Assembly: GCA_026724425.1 (NCBI GenBank)
Contig: JAIUCV010000001.1
Location: forward strand, 5,218,001 to 5,282,000
Origin: Erythrophleum ivorense
Taxonomy: Eukaryota; Streptophyta; Magnoliopsida; Fabales; Fabaceae
DNA length: 64,000 nucleotides
Direction: 5' to 3'
Both the position numbers and the translations under genes were made by a program. The notes under the pieces were generated by a model that searched no databases, had not been told where the DNA came from, and saw only the letters and a program-made list of their open reading frames with translations. Shown in pieces: positions 1-11,907 of this stretch. Numbering within the stretch: the first letter of the stretch is position 1; each line of letters opens with the position of its first letter.

Positions 1-2249
1 ACTTTCCAAGATTGCCCGTATAATTAAACCCAGCTCCGTCATATAAGTTGCTGGCAACATTATAATGGACATTTTTAGAGAAACTAATGTAGGATTTTTC
101 AGCACTTACCTTCTCCCCAGAAAATTGGCAGAACACCTCGAGGCACTGTTTAATGATATGAACCTGCTCCATCGAAGCCTCAGTAAACAACAGTAAATCA
201 TCGGTAAAGAACTAGTGAGATAAACTGGGCCTATCCTTGCTCAATGTGATAGGCTTCCATAAACCTTGGCAACATGCTAAGTTGATTATGTGAGCCAATC
301 TTTCCATGCACAGGACGAACAAATACAGGGAAAGGGGTCTCCCTGACGAAGACCTCTTGAAGAATTGAAGGAAGCAGAGTTCCTTCCATTCCAACCAATT
401 TTAAAATTACAAGAACTAACGCATTCCATAATTAATTCCACGTAAGTTGTGTTAAGTCCAATCTCTGTCAACGTATCCCGCAAGAACTCCCAGCTCATAC
501 AATCATAGGCTTTCTCTAAATCTACCTTGATCGCCATGAAGCCTTTCTTGCCTTTCTTGTTCTTCATCGTATGAATCACCTCTTGCACTATGATTATCTT
601 ATTCATCATGTGTCTCCCAGGAACAAAATTGCATTGGTTTGGGGCAATAAGGCAATCCAAATGCTTTTTCAACTGATTGGCTATAACTTTCGTAATGATT
701 TTATACATTACATTACATAGGGAAATGGGCCTCATCTGCTTTAAAGACTCGGGGTTGTCCACCTTCGGAATGAGGACTAAGGTAGTTTCATTGAGTGCCG
801 CTATAAGCTTGGGGTTGGCAAAACAGTGCTTGATATAATTGCACACCAGCTCTCCGATCGTTTGCCACTGAGTTTGGAAAAAAATGGCATGAAGCCCATC
901 GGGTCCTGGAGCTTTGAAAGGTCTCATGCTAAACAGGGTTGCTTTTATTTCATCATCTGTCACAGGGGCCTAAAAGTCCATCAGAGCTTCTGTTGATAAT
1001 GGGGGAAATGCACTCTTAATTGGAAATGTACCTCGAGAGAGATTTTCCTCCAAATAAAGGTTTTTAAAGTAGTTGTAAGCCATATTTTCCAGCATTACCT
1101 CGCCTGTAATCCACTCACCTTCTTCATTACGTAGCATATCGATCTTATTCCGTCTTTTCCTCATTAGCGTGGCATTATGAAAGAATCGTGTGTTTTGATC
1201 CCCAAGATGGAGCCAATCCTTTCTAGCTCTGTGGTACCATATCACTTCTTCCTAGAATAAGAGTGTCTCATACTCGTGCCAAAGATTTCATTGAAGATCA
1301 AGGAGGTAAGGGTTGTCCTGGAAGGCAAGGCATCGATCAATCCCTTCTAATCGTCTCAACAGGACTCGTTTTCTGTAGAAGATATTACCGAACACCTCCT
1401 TATTCCATTTTGTCACTCTTTCCTTAAAGGCCTCGTACCCATGAAGCCAACTCACTCCCTCGTGCCATGTCTGGTTAACCACCTCAGAGAAGGACTCATT
1501 ATTAAGCCAAGAAGCGACGAATCTAAACTGAGGAGGGGCTTTCGCCTTAGTGATAGTTTTAACGTCCATCTTGACTAAAATGGATCTGTGATCTGACTTA
1601 AAGTAATTGAGGTGAAGCATCTGCAAGTTTGGGAAGGCACTCATCAAATTACTAGTTGATAATGCTCTGTCAAGTCTTTCATGAATGTTTCCTCTCGTCC
1701 AGGTGTGCATGGGACCTTGAAAGCCTATGTCTACAAGCTGAAGGTCTTCAATCATCTCACCGAACTCACGAATGCTTAGCATGTTATATGACCTGCTACC
1801 TTGTTTCTCTTGAACCCATCGATAAGCAGTGAAATCGCCCATCAGTAGCCACTGATCATTTGCCATATCAGATTCCATCAACCTTAAGAAATTCCAAAGC
1901 TCTCGTCTGTTGGTGTAAACCGGATGCCTGTAGATTGCCGTAAAGAAGAAGCAAACTCCTTTGCCTTTTGAAACTTCCATATGAACTACTTGGTTACATG
2001 TTTTAATAATGTGAATATTTACCGTCGTTTGATGCCATAAGATCCATAAACCACCGGAGAACCATTGAGCGTCTTTCAGAAACACACCATCATACCCCAT
2101 TCTCTCAATAGTTTTTCGAGCCTTCTCACCACTGATCCTTGGTTCCAGCAGGACTAGAATATCGAATTTGTAACTACGGCTAATGTCTCTGATTAAAGCG
2201 GGAAACGAACGTGAAGCCACCCCCAATAGTTCCAGGAGATAATGTTCAT
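1..2249 (-). pseudogene. LINE ORF2: AP endonuclease and reverse transcriptase, broken and partial
   Basis: The endonuclease domain (about 2249-1500) has a GDF motif in which the usual Asn of GDFNA is Thr, a TWTRGN...ERLDRA block and a C-terminal SDHR motif. A start ATG at 2249 encodes MNIISWN, but the reading frame shifts near 2228. The RT domain follows, with an APGPDG block near 915-890, the LIPK...RPISLCNV block near 770-710, a KVDLEKAYD motif near 525-500 and the catalytic FTDD box at 185-211. Within one frame there are stops at 1288-1290 (TGA), near 1252-1254 (TAG) and 970-972 (TAG). Another frameshift lies near 335-345, and a TAG at 212-214 sits directly before FTDD. The RT thumb, zinc-binding and RNase H parts are outside the window. 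Confidence 0.85.
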
Positions 2250-2477
2250 GGATGATATTAGAGAGAGGGGAGGAGCTACTGCCCCTGAAAAGCCTTCGAG
2301 ACCCCTAACCTCTAGAGGATCAATCCCCATTGCCTTCTCATAGTTCTCGTAAGTTTTCATTAGCTGCATGTGCTCCTACATGTCAGGTCGCCTTCCTTGA
2401 GAGTTGTCATGCTCCTTTGTCCCGTTATGTATAGGCTTCAACGTGGCATCGCCCTTTTCATGAGTATTTGGTATGGG

Positions 2478-4067
2478 TTAGGTGCTATTTTGTTGAGCTG
2501 TATTTGTGATGCTTTTCAAAAGCCCAGAATTACTGATCATGATCCCCTTGGAACCGGGAGCTCTCCTTCGAGGTTGGTCTTGGCCCACCATCTGGCCCAA
2601 GCTAGATTTTCCTCGCTGAATCAAATCCCTTCCACTTGTGATAGCCCTGTTCATTATTTGAGCTGCAGGTTCAACCAAACTCTCTGAGTCTAACCCAATC
2701 GCCTTGGCCCCTTTTCTAGTCTTTCTCGAGGAGTCTCCCTGCTCCTTACTACAAGCTCGGTTGGGCCTATGATCACTTTCCATGTCAACCCTAGCGCCTT
2801 GCCACGGAGTATCCTGGATAGAATCATCATCATGCATGATTTGCATGTCATCGCCCACCACCTTCTCCAAAAAAATAGCAAATCTTGATCCCGATCCATT
2901 TTGGATTGTAGCTTCATTCTCAGAATATTTTCCTCGGTTAGTCAAAAACCTTTCATCAATCGTTACATACGCTCCTGGAGATTTATTATTAATGAAGCAA
3001 GATCCCCGCCGTGGATAGCGCCGGGCAATCATCCATGGCTCGAAAGTTTCAGATTCACCATCCATCTTTCTGTCACTCTCCATCGGCACCCTGGGTTGTC
3101 CGCCGTGGTTTGCTGCCCTGTCGTTCTCACTGTTCGCCAACCTCACTTTAGAAGGGCAAAAATCCTGATTGTGCCCGTATTTGCCACAGTGGAAGCATAT
3201 CACGTTTAAGCCTTCGTATTCTATCCGGAAGATTAATTTGCGGATTCTCACCTTTGGAATCAGCTTCTTCCTCAGATCAACTTCGACACAAATCCTTGGG
3301 AATTGTCCTCTATCCATATTGCACTGGTCCTCCTCCATCAGATTATCATTGAGAGTGTGGCTGTCCACTTTTAGGGTCCTCCCAATCACATTCACTATTC
3401 TCCAGAGCATATGCTTATCATAATATTCCAGTGGTAACTTTGGTATTCTCACCCAGATTGCTAGCTTCTTATATTCATCATCGAGTGGGTTGAAAGTTGG
3501 CCTCCATTGTTGCACCAGAAGGTAGTGTCCTACCACCATCCAAGGCCCTTCATTTAACACGAAGTTATAATCCTCGTCAGCCGAGAATTTGAGCATGAAG
3601 AACTCATTCCCTAAACCAACCATTTTGATCGTCCCTTTAAGACTCCAAAGCTTTTGTAGATGACCGAGCAGGAATTTGTATCCCATTCGACGTGCCACAA
3701 GCTTAATAATAAGCGCTTTTCTAAAAGATTTGCATAGGTTGGCTCTATCCTCGTTACTTACATGAATATATGGGCATAACAGATCTCTGCTAGTTTCGGC
3801 GGTTTCATCTTCTTTCATCGTGCTCTCTTCATCAGAGAAGTCCTCTTCATCCCAAAGCCTATCATCTTCTTCACTCGACGAATCAATCTGATATCCATTT
3901 ATTCCCAATAGAGAATCACGGTAGGAAACCTGTCTTCTCTCTCCTGTATTTACCCACTGTTCCTGCATCCGCGGGCCAGTTTCCTCGTGGTCTACTGCCT
4001 CCTTCCCTCTCAACTCCTCCCTTTCCTCTACCGCTACCATTTCCTCCTCTGTTGCACTTTCCTCCAT
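2478..4067 (-). CDS. LINE ORF1 protein: DUF4283 domain and CCHC zinc knuckle
   Basis: Intact 529-residue ORF starting at the ATG at 4067. Residues about 1-95 are acidic and Glu/Ser/Asp-rich. Residues about 100-245 match the DUF4283 pattern seen at the start of plant LINE ORF1 (a PWMV-type segment followed by a W-R-x-x-F-N-P stretch). Residues 291-304 form a zinc knuckle with C291, C294, H299 and C304. The C-terminal 200 residues are basic and low-complexity. Such proteins are thought to bind element RNA in the particle that reverse-transcribes it. An open ORF1 beside a broken ORF2 means the protein could still be made, but not by an autonomous element. A host function is not indicated. Confidence 0.8.
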   Translation of the reverse strand: MEESATEEEMVAVEEREELRGKEAVDHEETGPRMQEQWVNTGERRQVSYRDSLLGINGYQIDSSSEEDDRLWDEEDFSDEESTMKEDETAETSRDLLCPYIHVSNEDRANLCKSFRKALIIKLVARRMGYKFLLGHLQKLWSLKGTIKMVGLGNEFFMLKFSADEDYNFVLNEGPWMVVGHYLLVQQWRPTFNPLDDEYKKLAIWVRIPKLPLEYYDKHMLWRIVNVIGRTLKVDSHTLNDNLMEEDQCNMDRGQFPRICVEVDLRKKLIPKVRIRKLIFRIEYEGLNVICFHCGKYGHNQDFCPSKVRLANSENDRAANHGGQPRVPMESDRKMDGESETFEPWMIARRYPRRGSCFINNKSPGAYVTIDERFLTNRGKYSENEATIQNGSGSRFAIFLEKVVGDDMQIMHDDDSIQDTPWQGARVDMESDHRPNRACSKEQGDSSRKTRKGAKAIGLDSESLVEPAAQIMNRAITSGRDLIQRGKSSLGQMVGQDQPRRRAPGSKGIMISNSGLLKSITNTAQQNST

Positions 4068-4259
4068 CCCGTTTGGCTTTGCCTTCTTCGTGCTTCATAG
4101 TAACTGGTCTTCTTCATCCGTTTGCAGCGCTCCACCCTTCTCTCCGCTTTCCGCCATCTTCAAAATCCAAAGTGTGTTCTAATCTCACATTTTTCTATAG
4201 CGCATTTAAAACTCTACTTTCACTAAGTGCTCCCAAAAACAAAATAACCAAGATTTAGT

Positions 4260-5047
4260 AATGTCAAAACGCATGTAGGCCTCTCATCCAATCCATTTAA
4301 CCTTACCAGTAGATGAGTTTTGACTAACTTAGGTCAGGTAAAGCAAAATGGAATGGAAACCCCCAAAAAATAAATTAAGTGAATAAAATATATATAAAAA
4401 AGTGAACAGAATATATAAAAATCATAATCATACCTTCATTTTAAAAAAATAATAAGAATAAAAACATAATAAACATTACACCAAAATCTTTGAAAACTTT
4501 TCTTTCTCCTCTCCCTCGTGCCAAACATCTCTTAAGCGTGTTAATTGAAAGCCCATGGATCAGTCTATTTAATAGTAAACAATGAAGAGCGAATTTAGAC
4601 TTGTATTATAACTCCATTTGATAAACGGACTTGACCCATTAGTGTTAGCTGGTCACGGATTGGAAAAATTATATGAAGAATAGGCTAAGGCATTTAAAAG
4701 AACTAATAATCATATGGGACACTTAAGTTAGAACTGTCTCAACAGTGATTCAATTGACATACTCAATAATTTAAAGCACTTATAAAATAAAAAAAAATAA
4801 AAGACTATTTTGACATATTTCATTCTTAAGAAGCCAATGTGAAACTTCAAATGAAATTGAGATCAAAACATTAATTTAACTAAAAATATTCATGTCATTT
4901 TTTATTAGATAACATAATATTAAAAAATATACCTAGGTTTTGTTGTTATATGAATTTCATGTAGAGGACTGATATTTAAAAGGATTAGTCCAGAGAATTC
5001 TACACAGTTCAAAATTTCAAGTTTCAAGATTGCACTCTCCTTGCCCC

Positions 5048-5081
<34 letters not shown>

Positions 5082-5332
5082 TAAATAGAGAAAACTTAAA
5101 AGTTTTGATAAGAACATGATAAGTAATATTTTTTTACAACTCACTACAACATAATTGGATCTTTAAAAAAAACCCCTCCACATGTTATGCTTTAATTAAA
5201 TAATCTAATCACAAATATTTGAGAAAATTTATCTAAGTCTTGTCCAAATAAAATGTAAAATACTAGTGTAGTATACTGAACAGCTCCCCCTCCCCAAAAA
5301 AAACCAAAAATACATGATGCCAGAACCATTTA
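4260..5332. other. AT-rich intergenic spacer with an (AAT)n microsatellite
   Basis: No coding region found. It contains an uninterrupted AAT/TTA trinucleotide run of about 11 units at 5048-5080. Short poly(A) and poly(C) tracts occur near 5285-5310, just outside the left end of the Harbinger structure. Confidence 0.6.
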
Positions 5333-6146
5333 GTATGCGTTTGGAAACACAATGTACCCGCATTTCGGCCCAAACCAATATTTACACAGGAAAAACCCAT
5401 TTGCTGCATGTTTGGATCTACGTTCGACCTGTCGCACCATCGCTCTGGAGGGTATGAAAATCACGTTGACTTAAAGCATTTTACACCTGCTTCTTGCCAA
5501 CGCAAACGCATTGCATTAAAGGCACATTAATTACTCCAACGGCCAATTGTCCTTTATACCCAAACCAATCCGAGGATACAGCTCAGCAAACGACCCATTT
5601 CAGCGTCCAAAATAACTTTGCGTTAATTGGGTCGCTGTTTCACTCTATTTTTGCGGATTATCTCAGTAATCTTCTTCCTCTGATTTGTTTCTAACGTGGA
5701 GCTGCTTTTAGTTAGTGATCAGGCTGCTCCTTCATCTTCTTCCTCTGCTCTATTGCAGGTAACGTCTTCTTCCTCCTCAATAAATGACAGCTTTGGTTTG
5801 TACCAGAGCACATTTGCTGTTTGTACATAGGGCGCTGCTCCGATGAGTTGAAGAGAGTAAGACACCGAGGCTTTGGTTCCTAATTAGGCTTCCTTCCTAA
5901 AGTGTGGTTTAAACCGGTACTGAAGTTCCATAGACTAAAGTAAAAGATGATCTTGGTTCCTCATTAAGAATATGCACACAGGTGGTAAATAAGTTGGCAA
6001 TTCTTACATTAAATAGCCGACTAAACTGCAAGTTTGAGCGCCCTACCTTCCCTTCATCACCATTAAAATGAGACTTTGCAAACTAACTCGTAAACGTAGA
6101 TAGAGAGCGAGGTAAAAGAACTCCAATAGATAGAAGAGTGTGTAAG
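5333..6146 (+). repeat. Left outer inverted arm of the palindromic Harbinger structure
   Basis: About 814 bases that match the reverse complement of 14581-15423, with small indels. The match is visible along the whole arm, for example the segment around 5400-5520 against 15250-15370, and the segment around 5960-6146 against 14581-14760. It is non-coding. It contains a short pyrimidine-rich stretch with repeated TCTTCTTCCTC motifs near 5730-5780. Confidence 0.85.
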
Positions 6147-7553
6147 ATAGATAGATAGCTCTGCTTCAACTATTTCTGCGCCACCTCCCCATCACACAAT
6201 TTACAGTGTCGATTACTTTAGACATTCATCAACTAATCAACAAATACGAAGAGAAATGCTTATCTGATTGGGTTGTCTTAAGCTACAACAATCTACACAT
6301 GAGCAGGAGATTTAAGTGGGACATTAGATGGTTTGGTGGTTAGTAATAGTAAATAGTTACTGCGTTATATCCATTAGGACATGTGAGCAAGATTTCTTTT
6401 TATGTTTTGCTCTTTAGTTACCAAACTTGGGTCCCGTTGTGTCTCTCAATGCAAGAAACTCCAACTTACTCTTCCTGTATAGAAAATATCAGTGACTATG
6501 GTGCTAATTATCCTATACCTTTTCACAGTTATCTCCCATAATTTATTCTAAAATTATCAATGAGCTTTATTCATATGCAAGATTTAAAAGTTTACGCCTT
6601 GTATATAGCTATTTCCAATTTATTTCTATACATTATTCCATATGGAATATCGTGTGGGGGATATACAACTTCCCAAATCACAATTGGAAAATAAAGTTAA
6701 ATAAAAAAAAGTCACTTAAAAATTGTTGGTACAGACAATGTATGATTTTTCAGAGAGAGAATATTTTTTAAGGTGAAATCTCCTCTACATTTGGTGTCAA
6801 GTAAAGTTATTTAATAAGTATATAAACTACATTCGAAAGATAAAAATATGAGATTTTTAGCAAAAAAAATTAGAAAAGGATTTTAAAAAATCATTTTTTT
6901 GTATGTTATTGATGAGAATTCAATTACACATTGACATGTTTCATTTTTCTTATAGGCTCTTTAATAGAGAGTTTGACCTTTCAAAAGATTGAATTTTTCA
7001 CTCTTCAATTATCTTGAAAATTACGATAAAAATAATGTTTTATGAACATAAACATATTTCGAACGCACAACTCTAAAGAGTTCAATCTTTTAAGAGATGG
7101 TGTTCTCCAATTTCTTTTTCTTGTTATTATCTTAATAAAATTATTTTTTTAGAAAAATACATTTTACCATCATGAGTTATGATCTGATTTGGCTTAAGTA
7201 TCAATACATGGTTTGCTTTATGGAGCACTTCATCGGGAATGATTATCTTTATCTATTTGAGAAAATAATTTACAAATATAATTCTAATTTGTTGCTCAAA
7301 TGATGTTAAAAGAAGAGAATCAGAATTTTAGTTTTATTCTCAGTTTGGAGAGTAGGAGATGTTGCTTATATACAACATTAAATAATTAGGGGATGGTGGT
7401 AGTGGCTAGCATGACATTTTGATTCAATTTAATCGTGAAAAAATATTAAAAAAATGATGAAAAGATTTTACTTGATTTAGAAGAAGGATTTAAGTTAGAA
7501 ATGCACCAATTTGATTCTCCATTTAGAGTATCTTGCTTATATACAGCATTAAA
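6147..7553. other. Left-side segment without inverted counterpart
   Basis: About 1.4 kb, AT-rich, lying between the left outer and left inner arms. I see no match to the corresponding right-side interval (13363-14580) and no coding region. It begins at a short GATA/TAGA repeat at the arm breakpoint (6146-6160). Its origin is unknown: it may be insertion material, or original sequence lost from the other side. Confidence 0.5.
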
Positions 7554-10047
7554 TAATTTTAATTTAATTATTTAAATTTAAAATTAAATAAATAGATATG
7601 TCTATTAAACTATACTTGTTAATACATAATAAACATGTCTATTAATGAAATAAATAAACTCTAAAGGAAATAAAGTCTGACAATCTTAATTTAATTATTC
7701 TAAATTTAAAATTAAATAAACGGATGCATCTATTAAATTTAAAATTAAATAAGCATGTGTGTACTCATATATATATAGTTTTATTCTATTTGTTCTTTTA
7801 AAATTAAATAAGGTCTGACAATCTTAATTTTCAATTTGTTCTCTTAAATTGTTAAGGCTTAATAGTTTTATTAACAATATTAATAATTTTGCTACTTATT
7901 ACTGTATGTGGGCCTATTGAAAATTTGTATATCCTGGCCTTAGTCTTTTATAATTTTTTGGCTACATGAAAAAATGAGTTCTCAGAAAAGGCTGTGTGGG
8001 ATCCAAGAACAACTAAGCATTTTGTTAAAGCATGCTTGGACCAAGTCCAAAAGAAAGAACGCAATGGAACAACCCTAACGAAGAAAGGGTGGAAGGCTGG
8101 CATTGAGCAATTCAATGGATTAACTGGATGAAATTATGATAGAGCTTAGCTGAAAAACAAATGGGATAGCTTAAAAAAAGAATTGTCAGTATGGCATAAA
8201 TTGTTCGCCAAAGAAACACGCCTAAGGTGGGACAGTATAAAGATGACTGTTGATACACCTGATGAGTGGTGGGAGAAGAAGGAATTGGTAGGTTACGCAT
8301 CAACCTGTACTTGTGCATTAATTGCAATATTTTTGTTTGATTATTTGTAAAAGTGATGAATTGCCTTATACATGCAAGAGAATCCACAATATAGGAAATT
8401 TAGGTATAAGAGACTTCTATTTGTCTAAGAGTTAACTATATTTTTTAATAGTTGCAACTAAACAATTTGCATAGGCACCATCGTCAATGACATTCCCTAA
8501 TGGTCTGTTTGAAAGTGAGGATAGGTACCGCCTAAACTTAGACAATATTGAGCTAGATATAAAAGAAGGATCTGAAGATAGCGAAGATGACAATGTTGGG
8601 ACAACTGAAGGAGTTGCAAATATCAATGTATGTCTATCTCAGGAAACTAGTGGCCAGATAAGTGGTAAGAAAAGAAAGAGAGCTGACCCTGGTGAATGGA
8701 CAAGTAAGGCCAAAGTCCCTGCAGCATCAAAAATAACTGACGCTATAAGTGTCATTGCAAATACATGTCGCTCCAGTCCTACAGAACCACCTGAAATATT
8801 AATGAAGAAAGTGATGGCTGAGTTGAACTTAATTGATGAGATTGTCAGTGATCCAATGTGGTATGGAAACTGCTGTCAGATGATGATATATAAACAAAAT
8901 CGAGAAATGTTTAACACCTTTCATGGTTATGAGGATCGGAGGTTGATTTGGCTTCGACATGCAGTAGATAATCCACTTTCATTCATGAAATTTTCACCAT
9001 GAGTTCACTTAGAATTTGTATTTCGTTTATGTTTTATGGGTTTTGATGGTACTATACTTTATATTCAAATTGTGCTTTTGTATTTAGGTAATACTTTTTA
9101 TATTTTGTGATAGTATTTGGACTAAGGTTTTGTCTTCGGACTATAATTTTTAAGTTTCTGATGGTATTATGCTTTTGTATTCAATCTGTTCTTTTATTGA
9201 TTTGTAATTGTAATGTGTCATTATATTCAAATTATACTTTATTGGTTTATATTCATACCATAATATTTTTTTTAGGTATAAATGGAATTTAAAGAAATAT
9301 AAGATGAAAAAATAAAAATTAAAACGACACAAGTTATTTCTTGTGAACAACAAGCTCATGTAGTTGCACTAATTGGTAGCTACACAGTGACATATTTGTG
9401 TAAACAACCATGTAAAACGAGTGAACAAACTAGTCATTCTTAGGTTCAAGAAATATTACAAGGACATCCCACTCGCTGTTATGAGATGTTTTGCATGGAA
9501 AAACACGTCTCATAAATTGTGCATTGAATTAGTTTAATGTGGGTTAAACCACACTACACGCATGGGAATTAAAGAGATGGTTGCGATATTTTTAAACATG
9601 GTTGGCCATGGAGTATGTAATAGAATGCTACAAGAAAGGTTTCAACGCTCAGGGGAGACTATAAGTAGGCATTTGCATGCAGTATTACTTGCTTGCATGA
9701 GATTGACTTTCAAATACATTAAGCCATGAGATCAATCATTTCGTTCAGTCCAATCAAAGATTCAAAACGACTCACGATACTGGTCATTTTTCAAGAATGT
9801 CATTGGAGCAATTGATAGAACTCATGTACCATGTGTGGTTAACCCTAGTGAACAACCAAGATTTATTGGTAGAAAATGGTATCCAACACAAAATGTTATG
9901 GCTGTATGTGATTGGGACATGTGTTTCACGTTTGCTTTACCTGGTTGGGAAGGCACTATTCATGGTATTCGTGTATTTTCTCATGCTCTTACGACTCAGA
10001 ACATGAACTTCCCTCATCCTCCTCCAGGTATATTCATGCCCTCACTG
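7554..10047 (+). repeat. Left inner inverted arm (Harbinger gene pair copy A)
   Basis: About 2.5 kb that is the inverted partner of 10860-13362. The first 400 bases are AT-rich non-coding DNA, followed by a Myb/SANT-like gene remnant and the 5' exon of a Harbinger transposase. Over the last 65 residues of the Myb/SANT-like protein the two arms agree at 57 positions, so the arms are clearly homologous but not recently made. Confidence 0.9.
7955..9002 (+). pseudogene. Myb/SANT-like DNA-binding protein of a PIF/Harbinger element (left copy)
   Basis: Exon 1 (about 7955-8290) encodes the Myb/SANT-like domain typical of Harbinger ORF1: KKGWKAGIEQFNGLTG, LKNKWDSLKK and DEWWEKK blocks with conserved tryptophans. 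In-frame stops interrupt it (for example after LTG and before LKNK). After an intron of about 80 bases, exon 2 (about 8372-9002) begins with MQENPQY, is interrupted by a stop, and is then open for 171 codons from 8487. That open part ends with a conserved ELNLIDEIVSDPMW...FMKFSP tail. In this superfamily the ORF1 protein works with the transposase to bind element ends. This copy cannot make a full protein. Confidence 0.8.
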
Positions 10048-10436
10048 TTATAGTTATAATTTTTTTTACAATAATTAATGTGTAATACTTTAATTATTTA
10101 TTAGGTAAATTTTATCTGATGGATGCTAGCTGTCCAACCTTAGTTGGATACATTGGTCCGTATAAATGTGAGTGTTATCATCTCCCTGACTTTAGACGTT
10201 CTTCCAGATTTAAAAATGATAATGCAGCATTCAACTATTACCATTCAAGTTTGAGGTGTACTATAGAAAGAATTTTTGGAGTATGGAAGAATAAGTTTAA
10301 AATTTTACGATGCATGACAAAGTTTAAATTTGAAAAACAAGTGCAAATCGTTCGTGCGACAATGACTATATATAATTTTATTAGACAGAATTTTAAAACA
10401 AATATTGAATTCAGCCATCTTGAAGATAAAAGTTAA
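9299..10436 (+). pseudogene. PIF/Harbinger transposase (HARBI1-like, DDE_4), left copy with complete catalytic half
   Basis: The N-terminal region (about 9300-9480) matches the Harbinger pattern of ...QEILQGHPTRCYE but has stops, for example TAG in place of Trp before QEI. Next come the GHGVCNRMLQERFQRSGETISRH block (with one frameshift) and the first catalytic Asp in GAIDRTH (codon 9814-9816). A GT-AG intron spans 10028-10104. The last exon, 10105-10436, is open and carries the second Asp in LMDASCP (10122-10124) and the Glu in TIERIF (10266-10268). The 47 residues between Asp and Glu fit the DD47E spacing of this superfamily. Of the conserved D-x-R-V-F stretch, the Asp is Gly here. Inactive as a whole, with all three catalytic residues present. 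Confidence 0.85.
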
Positions 10437-10859
10437 TTTGAAGGAGAAACTGATGAGCACAATGACCTAGATTCATTGCCAAGTCTAAACATTGTCTCTT
10501 CATCTGAAATGGATCAATTTTGAGACACCATTCGAGATCAAATTGCACTATATACGCGCAAAAATTAATACTTTCAATCAATTGTAATACTTTATTTTTA
10601 TGCTATGCACATTTATAGACTTAACTAAAATATTTATTTTTAATTTATATTTTAATTCTAATATCAATAGAAATAAAAAAAAATATATTATGCTATATCA
10701 TTTATTAAATACTATTTAAAAAAAGTAATATTATAGGAATAAATCAAATAAAATAATATGATTATCCTTTATGGTAATTTTACACTTAAAAGTGATTTTG
10801 ATATATAATATCCAAACAAAATTAATTCTACAAGAATCACCTTTCACCTAAACTTTCCA
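10437..10859. other. Central spacer of the palindrome
   Basis: About 420 AT-rich bases after the left transposase stop and before the right arm begins. It holds the degraded 3' part of the transposase region (a short in-frame continuation near 10437-10570) and no other gene. With the last transposase exon it forms the loop of the inverted repeat (10048-10859). Confidence 0.6.
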
Positions 10860-10877
10860 CAGTGAGGGCATGAATAT

Positions 10878-11596
10878 ACCTGGAGAAAGATAGGGAAAGT
10901 TCATGTTCGAAGTCGTAAGAGCATGAGAAAATACACGAGTATCATAAGCAGTGCCTTTTCAACTAGGCAAAGCAAACGTGAAACACATGTCCCAATCACA
11001 TACAACCATAACATTTTGTGTTGGATACCCTTTTCTACCAATAAATCTTGGTTGTTCATTAGGGCTAACCACACATGGTACATGAGTTCCATCAATTGCT
11101 CCAATGACATTCTTGAAAAATGGCCAGTATCATGAGTCGTTTTGAATCTTTGATTGGACTGAACAAAATGCTTGATCTCATGGCTTAATGTATTTGAAGG
11201 CCAATCTCATGCAAGCAAGTAATACTGCATGTAAATGCCTACTTACAATCTCCCCTGAGCGTTGAAACCTTTCTTGTAGCATTCTATTACATATTCATGG
11301 CCAATCATGTTTAAAAACATCGCAACCATCTCTTTAATTCCCATGCGTGTAGTGTGATTCAACCCACATTCAACTAATTCAATGCACAATTTATGAAACA
11401 CGTGTTTTTCCATGCAAAATATCTCATAACAGCGAGTGGGATGTCCTTGTAATATTTCTTGAACCCAAAAATGACTAGTTTGTTCACTCGTTCTACATGA
11501 TTGTTTACACAAATATGTCACTGTGTAGCTACCAATTAGTGCAGCTACATGAACTTGTTGCTCACGAGAAAGAACTTGTGTCGTTTCAGTTTTCAT
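10878..11596 (-). pseudogene. PIF/Harbinger transposase, right copy without last exon
   Basis: Starting at the ATG at 11596, an open run of 117 codons covers the N-terminal part (EQTSHFWVQEILQGHPTRCYE, then MEKHVFHKLC), which is broken by stops in the left copy. The frame shifts near 11280 after a GHEY block. The first catalytic Asp region (IGAIDGTHVPCVV) is still readable near 11080-11115, as is the D-T-R-V-F stretch with its Asp. A TGA replaces the Trp expected after the LPS residues near 10955. The arm ends inside the following intron, so the second Asp and the Glu are missing. Non-functional alone. Confidence 0.8.
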
Positions 11597-11907
11597 TTCT
11601 CCATCTTATATTTTCTTAAATTCCATTTATACCCAAAAAAAAGTATTATGGTATGAATGTAAACCAATAAAGTATAGTTTGAATATAATGGCACATTACA
11701 ATCACAAATCCATAAAAGAACAGACTGAATACAAAAGCATAATACCATCAGAAACCCATAAACTATAGTCCGAAGACAAAACCATAGTCCAAATACTATC
11801 ACAAAACATAAAAAGTATAACCTGAATACAAAAACACAATCTGAATATAAAGCATAGTACTATCACAAACCCATAAAATATAACCCGAATACAAATTCTA
11901 AGTGAAC

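Larger units (their letters stand above)
1..4250 (-). mobile_element. LINE (non-LTR retrotransposon), cut by the window start
   Basis: On the minus strand an ORF1 of the plant L1-type LINE class (DUF4283 plus CCHC knuckle) is followed about 230 bases later by an endonuclease-reverse transcriptase ORF2, the usual order in plant LINEs. The 3' part (thumb, zinc-binding, RNase H, tail) lies beyond base 1. The GA-rich stretch just upstream of ORF1 (about 4068-4250) is likely the element's 5' UTR; its exact 5' end is not visible. ORF1 is open but ORF2 carries several stops and frameshifts, so the copy is not autonomous. Confidence 0.85.

Noticed and set aside
5048..5080. AAT repeat considered as part of a CRISPR-like or regulatory array
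   Set aside because: Simple trinucleotide microsatellite; CRISPR is not expected in a plant nuclear genome and no spacer structure exists.
8112..8387. 91-codon minus-strand ORF
   Set aside because: Antisense of the Myb/SANT-like domain of the left Harbinger copy.
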